DNA from: an uncultured Collinsella sp.
GTDB taxonomy: Bacteria; Actinomycetota; Coriobacteriia; Coriobacteriales; Coriobacteriaceae
Assembly (NCBI GenBank): GCA_934668695.1
Contig: CAKUOD010000033.1
Span: forward strand, 1-12,022
Direction: 5' to 3'
DNA: 12,022 nt
The first letter of the stretch is position 1. Every line of letters starts with the position of its first letter. The notes below the pieces were generated by a model, which saw nothing but the letters and a program-made list of their open reading frames with translations, had not been told where the DNA came from and ran no database searches. Below are positions 6,411-12,022 of the stretch, in pieces. The position numbers were made by a program, and so were the translations under genes.

Positions 6411-6514
6411 CTAACTTTTTGGAAATTTATAGTCGGGAAATCTCCGGCTTACGACAAACCACTCGTCGCGACACACATCCGTGGCATCAGAGAATTCCCC
6501 TCCTCCGCCCCACT

Positions 6515-6702
6515 GATCGAGGTCTAATACTTTCCTGAGAAGTGAACGAGTAAAATCAGGCCCCCGAAGCATCCGCATTTTTCGGCAGCAAAACCGCAGG
6601 AAAAACTCGACAAAACCGCAGGAAAGCGAGACCAAAAAGTGTCGATGCTTCGGGGGTCCAAATAAGGTCGTTCACTTCTAGGAAAAGTATTAGACAACGA
6701 TC
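6515..6702. repeat. MITE-like inverted-repeat element
   Basis: Arms of roughly 60 bases are complementary with scattered mismatches. Left arm: GATCG at 6515, GTCTAATACTTT at 6522, GAAGTGAACGA near 6538, CCCCCGAAGCATC at 6561-6573. The right arm carries the reverse complements at 6644-6656, near 6668-6679, 6684-6695 and 6698-6702. Between the arms AAAACCGCAGG occurs twice, 22 bases apart (6590 and 6612). No open frame, no clear target-site duplication. A non-autonomous mobile repeat or a large structured palindrome. Confidence 0.7.
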
Positions 6703-6712
6703 CGCACTGCCC

Positions 6713-6751
6713 CGCAGCATGACAAAGGGACTATCCCTTTGTCATGCTGCG
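6713..6751. repeat. Perfect 18-bp-arm hairpin, left copy
   Basis: Arms 6713-6730 and 6734-6751, loop CTA. The core around GGGACTATCCC (6719-6745) matches the hairpin at 8222-8254. The TGA stop and last two codons of the adjacent ATPase gene lie inside the right arm. It could act as a terminator, but no T-run follows on the minus strand. Confidence 0.9.
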
Positions 6752-8091
6752 AGCGCTTTCTTGATAAGAGGGACGGATCGGTCGGCCAAATACAGCGGAA
6801 TATTGAGCACCCCATCGTCAAGCCTCAGGTTCTTAAGGGAGTAACGGACTCTCAACGGGGTCGTCTCCGCATGTTTGTCGGCATAGTATTTCAGACTCTT
6901 GGAATGAATGACCTCCCCCGATTTGACCTCAACGGGAACAATATTGTTTCCGACTTGAATCAAAAAATCGACCTCATGCTTTGGTTTCTCGTTAGTCCAA
7001 TAGCGCGGAGCGGCATCCAGCTGCGGAAGCAACGCCTGAAGCACGTAGTTCTCGGCAAACGATCCTTTGAACTCAGAAAAAATCGCGTCCGAGATGGCGA
7101 ATGCCGATGCATCGAGCCTTGCCATACGGCGCAACAAGCCAACATCAAGGCAGTAGACCTTAAAGGCCTTGAGATCATCGTAGGCCGAGAGCGGTATCCC
7201 GCCGCCGGTATTAAGCCGCACCGATGTAATCAGCCCGGCATCGGCGAGCCATTCCAGGGCATCCTCATATTCGCGGGCACGGGCCCCCTCGCGAACCGCA
7301 CCCCAAACAAACTTTTTATTCTCACGCGCCAGCTGCGTTGAAATTGAGTTCCAAATTTGCGAAAGCTTGGCGAACTGCGCACGGCCACCGTGCTTAGCAA
7401 AATCACGCTCATAGGAATCCAGGAGGTCGGACAACACTTTATCAACCTGAGCAATGTCGCCCGTCTCGATCCAACGGCCAAGAGCCTCCGGCATGCCACC
7501 ACATGCAAAATAGCGGCGAAGGTGCTCGACGAGTCGGACATGAAAGAAATCCGGTACCGCCTCGATCTGATCCAGACCGCCAAGATACGCATCATAGTTT
7601 GACGCGCCTTCGGCCTTTAAAAACTCAGAAAAGCTCATGGGGTGCATCTCCATGAACTCGACCTTTCCCACCGGAAAGGCACTCGTCTCGCGGGACAGAC
7701 GAACACCCAGCAAAGACCCTGCGCACGCAACGTGATATTCGGGGGCCTCATCGCAAAAATACTTGAGAACACCGACTGCGGAGGGGCAGTCCTGGATCTC
7801 GTCAATAATAAGCAGCGTCTCGCCGGGATCGATGGGCTGGCCAAACGCCAAGGATAGATTTGAAATAATGCGCCGCGGATCACGCGTGCCCTCGAAAAAC
7901 TGCGCGTATTCGCTTTGAACCCCGGGAGACGGCTCCTCCAGCGTCAGGTATACGCAGTTGCGATACGAGGCGCGGCCGAACTCCTTGAGCGCCCACGTCT
8001 TTCCAACCTGACGCGCTCCTTTAAGGATGAGCGGCTTACGATACTCCGACGCCTTCCAGGTATTAAGCTTGACGATGATATCACGCTGCAT
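6742..8091 (-). CDS. AAA_14 / DUF4143 ATP-binding protein
   Basis: 449 residues. Proteins of this family join a P-loop AAA domain to a C-terminal DUF4143 region with a restriction-nuclease-like fold; they are common in anaerobes and their role is not settled. Walker A is GARQVGKT (25-32), Walker B LLIIDE (93-98), and a sensor-like CAGSLLG lies at 123-129. The C-terminal part carries Glu347, EVDFLI (373-378) and VEVKSG (387-392), the spacing of a PD-(D/E)xK site that may be active. The ATG has GGAGG six bases upstream. It is a single-gene unit, bracketed by matching hairpins and preceded by a 73 bp palindrome, which hints at acquisition or mobility. No membrane segment. Confidence 0.93.
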   Translation of the reverse strand: MQRDIIVKLNTWKASEYRKPLILKGARQVGKTWALKEFGRASYRNCVYLTLEEPSPGVQSEYAQFFEGTRDPRRIISNLSLAFGQPIDPGETLLIIDEIQDCPSAVGVLKYFCDEAPEYHVACAGSLLGVRLSRETSAFPVGKVEFMEMHPMSFSEFLKAEGASNYDAYLGGLDQIEAVPDFFHVRLVEHLRRYFACGGMPEALGRWIETGDIAQVDKVLSDLLDSYERDFAKHGGRAQFAKLSQIWNSISTQLARENKKFVWGAVREGARAREYEDALEWLADAGLITSVRLNTGGGIPLSAYDDLKAFKVYCLDVGLLRRMARLDASAFAISDAIFSEFKGSFAENYVLQALLPQLDAAPRYWTNEKPKHEVDFLIQVGNNIVPVEVKSGEVIHSKSLKYYADKHAETTPLRVRYSLKNLRLDDGVLNIPLYLADRSVPLIKKALAA

Positions 8092-8110
8092 GACCGACCT
8101 CCCGCAAAGA

Positions 8111-8183
8111 AACTTCCGTAAATGTGAGATTTATCACATTTTACCCCGGGTAAAACGTGATATTTATCACATTTACGGAAGTT
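8111..8183. promoter_or_regulatory. 73 bp palindrome upstream of the AAA_14 gene
   Basis: Arms 8111-8146 and 8148-8183 match at 32 of 36 positions around a single central C. Each arm is itself a palindromic site: AATGTGA/TCACATT with a 6-base centre at 8121-8140, and AACGTGA/TCACATT with the same spacing at 8154-8173. It ends 19 bases before the start codon, so it must cover the promoter and reads as two operator half-sets facing each other. Confidence 0.75.
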
Positions 8184-8221
8184 TTATGGCAGTTTCGCCA
8201 CACTTTCACCATATTCAATGA

Positions 8222-8254
8222 AGTGTGACAAAGGGACTATCCCTTTGTCACACT
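8222..8254. repeat. Perfect 15-bp-arm hairpin, right copy
   Basis: Arms 8222-8236 and 8240-8254 with loop CTA; same core and same orientation as the hairpin at 6713-6751. It begins two bases after the TAA stop of the downstream ABC gene, so it may serve as that operon's terminator, although the following bases (TCATTG on the minus strand) are not a T-run. Confidence 0.88.
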
Positions 8255-8255
8255 C

Positions 8256-10013
8256 TTACAGCTGCCAGGTTGCCGCCTCCTTTTGCAGGGCGACCATGCG
8301 AGCGAATTCTCCGCCTGCCGCCTTGAGTTGCGCCGGGGCGCCCTGCTCGGCGACCACGCCATCTTTGAGCACGACGATCTTGTCGGCATTTTCTACCGTA
8401 CGCATGCGGTGGGCGATTACGATGACCGTTTTGCCGGCGAGCAGGCGAGAAAGCGCTTGCTGCACCACGGTTTCGTTCTCCACGTCCAAGCTCGCCGTCG
8501 CCTCGTCCAGCAGCACGATAGGCGCATCCTTAAGCAGCGCACGGGCGATGGAGATGCGCTGGCGCTCACCGCCGGAAAGCTTGGAGCCGTTCTCGCCAAT
8601 CATGGTGTCATAGCCCTGCGGCATGCGGCTTACGAACTCGTCGCAGTTGGCGGCACGCGCGGCCGCGAGGACTTCCTCGTCGGTGGCCTCGCGACGGCCC
8701 AGGCGGATGTTGCCCATCACCGTGTCGTCAAAGAGCAGCACGTCCTGGAACACAATGGCGTAGTCGCGCAGCAGTACCTCGGGGTCCACGCCCGCAACAT
8801 CCACGCCACCCACGGTAACCTTGCCCGCGGTGGCATCCCAAAAGCGCGCGGCCAGTCGGCTCACCGTAGACTTGCCAGAGCCCGAAGGACCGACCAGTGC
8901 CGTGACCTCGCCTTCCTTAGCGGTAAAGCTCACATCGGCAAGAACTTTCTCGCCGGCGCGGCCGTCGTCGCCCGCGCCGTAACCAAACGCTACGTGATCG
9001 AACACCACATCGTGACCCATAGGCTCGAACTTCTCGCTGCCCTGCGCCACGGGCTCCTCCATGATGGAGCGCATGCGCTTGGCCGACGACTCGGCGGCAA
9101 ACAGCTCGGACATCAGCATCAGCGCCTGGTCAAAGGGCGCATAGATGCGGCTCACCATAAGCAGGAAGGCAAACATCACCAAAAAGTCGACCTGGCCGGA
9201 GGCGACCATCGCGGCACCCGTGGCCAGCGTAGTGGCGATACCCAGGCGCAGGATGGCAAAAGCGGAGTTGACCAAAAGCCCGTTAGCGAGCTCGCCCTTG
9301 GTGATCTCGCGCTCCTCGGCATTGATCACGGCGTTGAGACCCCCAAGATAATGGGCTTCCTGATTGGTGGCGCGGATTTCGCGCACGCAATCGAGCGTCT
9401 CCTGGATCGCCTCGGTAACCTTGACCTTCTCGGCGCGAACACGGTCGAAAACCGGGGTCATGGGCCCGCGTGTCAGATACAGCACGGCAAAGGCCACGGG
9501 CACGCTCCAAAACGCCGCAATCGCCAGCTGCCAGCAAAAGAACAGCGACGCCACGAACACGATGGCGCTTGCGATGATGGCGCCCCAGAGTTCTCCCAGC
9601 ACATGACTGTAGGCATGCTCCATAGTCTGAACGTCGCCCATGATGGTTTCGGTTAGATCGGCCAGATCACGACGGCCGAAAAACGACAACGGCAGTTTGC
9701 GCAAGCGCTCGGCAATCCCCATGCGCTGCTTGCCGCACTCCTCGTAAAAGATGCAGTAGGTGTAGTAGTACTGCTGCCAATTGGAGGCAAAGAGCAGCAC
9801 AAAGAAAATAACAAGCCCGCCCACGATAGGCAGCGCGTCCGGCAGGTCGGCCCCACTGGTGAGATGCCCGACAAAGCCGGCCATGGCCAAAAACAGAAAG
9901 CCCATGCCGGCCATGGTGATGAGATTGGTAAGCGTGGTCCAGAATATGCCGCGCTTTACGCCGGCGATGCCTTTGTCGGACAGGAAATACTTCTTTTGGA
10001 ATGAGGCGAACAT
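8256..10013 (-). CDS. ABC transporter permease/ATP-binding protein, second subunit
   Basis: 585-residue half transporter of the exporter fold: an N-terminal membrane domain of about six helices (about 25-310), then a nucleotide-binding domain. Walker A GPSGSGKST (375-383), Q-loop Gln423, signature LSGGE (479-483), Walker B LLDE (501-504), D-loop SLD, H-loop His535; all catalytic residues are present. Its ATG abuts the TAA of the first subunit, and GGAGG lies about ten bases upstream inside that gene, so the two are co-translated and should form a heterodimer. The ATPase-domain wording (VFQDVLLFDD, then CDEF) recalls YbtQ/IrtB siderophore importers, but a drug or peptide exporter cannot be excluded. 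Confidence 0.93.
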   Translation of the reverse strand: MFASFQKKYFLSDKGIAGVKRGIFWTTLTNLITMAGMGFLFLAMAGFVGHLTSGADLPDALPIVGGLVIFFVLLFASNWQQYYYTYCIFYEECGKQRMGIAERLRKLPLSFFGRRDLADLTETIMGDVQTMEHAYSHVLGELWGAIIASAIVFVASLFFCWQLAIAAFWSVPVAFAVLYLTRGPMTPVFDRVRAEKVKVTEAIQETLDCVREIRATNQEAHYLGGLNAVINAEEREITKGELANGLLVNSAFAILRLGIATTLATGAAMVASGQVDFLVMFAFLLMVSRIYAPFDQALMLMSELFAAESSAKRMRSIMEEPVAQGSEKFEPMGHDVVFDHVAFGYGAGDDGRAGEKVLADVSFTAKEGEVTALVGPSGSGKSTVSRLAARFWDATAGKVTVGGVDVAGVDPEVLLRDYAIVFQDVLLFDDTVMGNIRLGRREATDEEVLAAARAANCDEFVSRMPQGYDTMIGENGSKLSGGERQRISIARALLKDAPIVLLDEATASLDVENETVVQQALSRLLAGKTVIVIAHRMRTVENADKIVVLKDGVVAEQGAPAQLKAAGGEFARMVALQKEAATWQL

Positions 10014-11840
10014 TTAGGCCTCGCCTCCCTTCGCGGCGGCAACATCTGTGGCCGCAGCGGCAATCTTCCAGCTTGCGGCCTGCTCGTACTCGGCCCACAT
10101 CTTGGCGTACAGGCCGCCTGCCGCCAAAAGCTCGGCATGGTTGCCCGTCTCCTGCACGCTGCCCTGATTGAGCACCACAATTTGGTCGGCACCCACCACG
10201 GTCGAAAGCCGGTGCGCGATCATAATGACCGTGCGGCCCGCCGCCAGCTTGCTAAAGGCGCGCTGGATGAGCGCCTCGTTTTCGGGATCGGCAAAAGCCG
10301 TAGCCTCATCGAGCACCACGATGGGCGCATCCTTGAGGATGGCGCGGGCAAGCGCCACGCGCTGAACCTCGCCGCCCGAAAGATACGCCCCGCCGGCACC
10401 GAGCATGGTGTTAATGCCGTGCGGAAGCTTGGCCACGATGTCATCGCACTGGGCCGCAGAGAGGGCCGCGAGCACTTCGTCGTCAGTGGCCGTAGGCTTG
10501 GATGCACGCACGTTGTCGGCAAGCGTCTGCCTGAACAGCTGGTTGGTCTGGAACACAAACGCGACCTGGTCCATGAGCTCGTGCGGGTCCATGTCGCGAA
10601 CATCCACACCGCCCACGAGCACGCGGCCTGCAGTAACATCCCAAAAACGCGGGATCAGGCTCGCACAGGTCGACTTACCGCCACCCGAGGGGCCCACCAG
10701 CGCGAGGGTGCTACCAGCGGAAACGCTAAAGCTCACATGATCGACGGCAGGCGCCTCGGCGCCCTCGTACGTAAAGCTCACGTCGTCAAAACGTACGTCG
10801 CCGCCGGCAGGGTGCTTGGGCTGGGCGGGCACGGGAAGCTGCTGCGACTCCATAATGCTCCGGATGCGGGCCAGTGAATCGGCACTCATCTGGGACGCCT
10901 CGCCCACAAACATGAGCTTGGTCATGGCCGTCGGCACTACGGCAGAAAAGATCGCGTAAAAGGTGAAGTTAGTCATAAAACGTGCGAAGTCCGTCTCGCC
11001 CGGTGCCAGTAGCAGCGCCACAGGCAACACGAACGCCACGAGGCCGTTGAGCGCCGTAAGGTTGAGCACCTGCGGACCGCGGCAGAACGTACCCGCGTAG
11101 CTTTGCGCCATGTGCGCGTACTCGGCAATCGCATCGTGGAACGCCTTAAAGGAGTAGACCGTCTGCTGAAACACCTTGACCACGGGGATGCCACGCACGT
11201 ATTCGGTACCAGTCTTGTTCATTTTGACCAGCGCGCCCATGTAGGCCTTCATAAACTCGGCGCCTTTGCCGCTCATCATGGTGGCCATGGCGCCAAGCGA
11301 AATAACGACCGAGATAAGGCACGCCGCGCCCAAACGCCAATCGAGGGCGAAAAGCAGCACGAGCAGGCCCACGACCATGGCGGCGGCGCCGGCGATGTCG
11401 GGCAGCATGTGCGCGAGCAGCGTTTCGGTAGAGGCGGCGCACCCGTCTACGATGCGGCGCAGCTCGCCGGTGGCATGCGTGTCAAAGTAGCCGAGTGGCA
11501 GCTTAAGCAGATGCTCGCTCGTAGCCTTGCGGATATTGGACGCGCAGCGAAACGCGGACAGATGCGTGCACATGAGTCCCGCGAAATAGACTACGATGCT
11601 TGCCAGGGCAAAGCCCACGGCCCACCAGCCATACATCGCGATATCGCCGGCTTCGCTCCAGTTGGGAGCCACGGCGATAAGGTTGCGCGCGACAAGCCAA
11701 ATGCATACGTACGGGCCAAAGCTCAGCAGCTGAGAGAGCGCCGAGAGCGCCATGCCCAAATACGTTAGGAACTTACGGTCACCGGCATACGCGAGCAACT
11801 CGCCGATTCCGCCACCTTCCTTTTTTGATCCCTTTGCCAT
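10014..11840 (-). CDS. ABC transporter permease/ATP-binding protein, first subunit
   Basis: 608-residue half transporter of the exporter fold. Membrane helices lie at about 27-52, 70-92, 148-190 and 258-312; the ATPase domain follows. Walker A GPSGGGKST (383-391), Q-loop Gln431, signature LSGGE (487-491), Walker B VVLDE (508-512) and H-loop His543 are intact. The D-loop reads AFADPENEA instead of the common SLD, a feature I associate with the YbtP/IrtA partner of siderophore importers. The short Ala-rich C-terminal tail has no clear role. The ATG at 11838-11840 has AAGGGA five bases upstream. First gene of a two-gene operon; substrate not determined, metal-siderophore uptake is the leading guess. 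Confidence 0.93.
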   Translation of the reverse strand: MAKGSKKEGGGIGELLAYAGDRKFLTYLGMALSALSQLLSFGPYVCIWLVARNLIAVAPNWSEAGDIAMYGWWAVGFALASIVVYFAGLMCTHLSAFRCASNIRKATSEHLLKLPLGYFDTHATGELRRIVDGCAASTETLLAHMLPDIAGAAAMVVGLLVLLFALDWRLGAACLISVVISLGAMATMMSGKGAEFMKAYMGALVKMNKTGTEYVRGIPVVKVFQQTVYSFKAFHDAIAEYAHMAQSYAGTFCRGPQVLNLTALNGLVAFVLPVALLLAPGETDFARFMTNFTFYAIFSAVVPTAMTKLMFVGEASQMSADSLARIRSIMESQQLPVPAQPKHPAGGDVRFDDVSFTYEGAEAPAVDHVSFSVSAGSTLALVGPSGGGKSTCASLIPRFWDVTAGRVLVGGVDVRDMDPHELMDQVAFVFQTNQLFRQTLADNVRASKPTATDDEVLAALSAAQCDDIVAKLPHGINTMLGAGGAYLSGGEVQRVALARAILKDAPIVVLDEATAFADPENEALIQRAFSKLAAGRTVIMIAHRLSTVVGADQIVVLNQGSVQETGNHAELLAAGGLYAKMWAEYEQAASWKIAAAATDVAAAKGGEA

Positions 11841-11891
11841 GAGATTCCCTTCTAACGGCTTGAGAGTTAACCGCCATCAACTTATCATTGA

Positions 11892-11909
11892 CGTGTTAGC
11901 CATGGCTCA
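11892..11909. promoter_or_regulatory. Palindrome upstream of the ABC operon
   Basis: TGTTAGCCATGGCTCACA is an 18 bp palindrome with one mismatched pair around a perfect AGCCATGGCT core, about 50 bases before the ABC start codon. No confident -35/-10 pair was found beside it on the minus strand. A regulator site is plausible. Confidence 0.4.
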
Positions 11910-11954
11910 CAATCAAGCCAGGCGTGGACGTTTCCGCAAAGGAAGGGGACGCTT

Positions 11955-12022
11955 TTGCAAATACGGCGGGCAGCGACCGACATAACCGAGCTCTACGCAC
12001 CGCAGTTTGAGCAGTTTGGCCT
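11955..12022 (+). CDS. Possible truncated gene at window edge
   Basis: A frame open to the window end starts at TTG 11955-11957, with AGGAAGGGG about six bases upstream. The 22 visible residues begin MQIRRAATDITELYAPQFEQ; the composition is protein-like but too short to assign. It would be divergent from the ABC operon, the usual place for a regulator, but that is only position-based inference. No ATG start is available in this frame. Confidence 0.3.
   Translation, partial: MQIRRAATDITELYAPQFEQFG

Larger units (their letters stand above)
6294..6712. other. Gene-free stretch between metal operon and ATPase islet
   Basis: About 420 bases without a convincing gene. It holds the leader hairpins and palindrome of the metal operon, a stretch (about 6420-6514) in which I see nothing, and the inverted-repeat element 6515-6702. 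Frames here have no ribosome binding site or recognisable product. Confidence 0.6.

Noticed and set aside
6411..6635. 74-codon minus-strand frame upstream of the metal operon
   Set aside because: It runs through the inverted-repeat element, lacks a ribosome binding site and has no recognisable product.
8283..9656. 457-codon plus-strand frame inside the ABC gene
   Set aside because: Antisense shadow; the minus-strand frame has the full ABC motif set.
11818..11828. A6 tract near the start of the first ABC gene as a slippage site
   Set aside because: It encodes Ser-Lys-Lys in frame and no alternative frame is conserved or useful; too common to claim.
11888..11916. Plus-strand promoter TTGACG with 17-base spacing
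   Set aside because: The -10 position reads AATCAA, too poor a match to support a promoter.

Overview
The window looks like chromosomal DNA of a high-GC anaerobic actinobacterium. A Collinsella-like member of the Coriobacteriia is my best guess, based on gene content, codon use and the style of intergenic palindromes; this is inference, with no search behind it. Nine protein genes and one stable RNA gene are well supported. Most are on the minus strand; the only well-supported plus-strand gene is a small hypothetical at 2455.

Left part (1-2450): a patatin-like acyl hydrolase is encoded on the minus strand (151-1029). An 824-base gene-free stretch follows, holding two different repeat systems: a degenerate 61-62 bp tandem array of hairpin units, and a nearly perfect 210 bp tandem duplication rich in stem-loops. 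The duplication ends a few bases from the terminator of the tmRNA gene (ssrA, minus strand, 1854-2217). Each repeat copy carries 17 bases identical to the tmRNA T-arm, but in inverted orientation.

Middle part (2450-6710): a small hypothetical protein (plus) converges on a toxin-antitoxin pair (minus; ribbon-helix-helix antitoxin and PIN-domain toxin sharing a 4-base overlap). The pair's promoter is packed with GCTAGC operator-like repeats. Next comes a two-gene minus-strand unit: a small membrane protein resembling DUF6110 and a CtpC-like P1B metal ATPase whose membrane CPC motif reads YSC. It ends in a strong 18-bp-stem terminator. Upstream are leader hairpins, a palindrome that could bind a metalloregulator, and a MITE-like inverted-repeat element of about 190 bp.

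Right part (6710-12022): an AAA_14/DUF4143 ATPase gene sits between two hairpins with an identical 25-base core, as if it were a movable islet, and it has a 73 bp palindrome in front of it. Two back-to-back ABC exporter-fold genes (TAA abutting ATG) encode a probable heterodimer; motif details recall the YbtPQ/IrtAB siderophore-uptake type. A palindrome lies upstream of them, and a possible truncated plus-strand gene starts near the window edge.

The clearest unusual items are the palindrome-bounded ATPase islet, the 210 bp duplication abutting ssrA with T-arm identity, the hairpin array, and the YSC variant of the metal ATPase.
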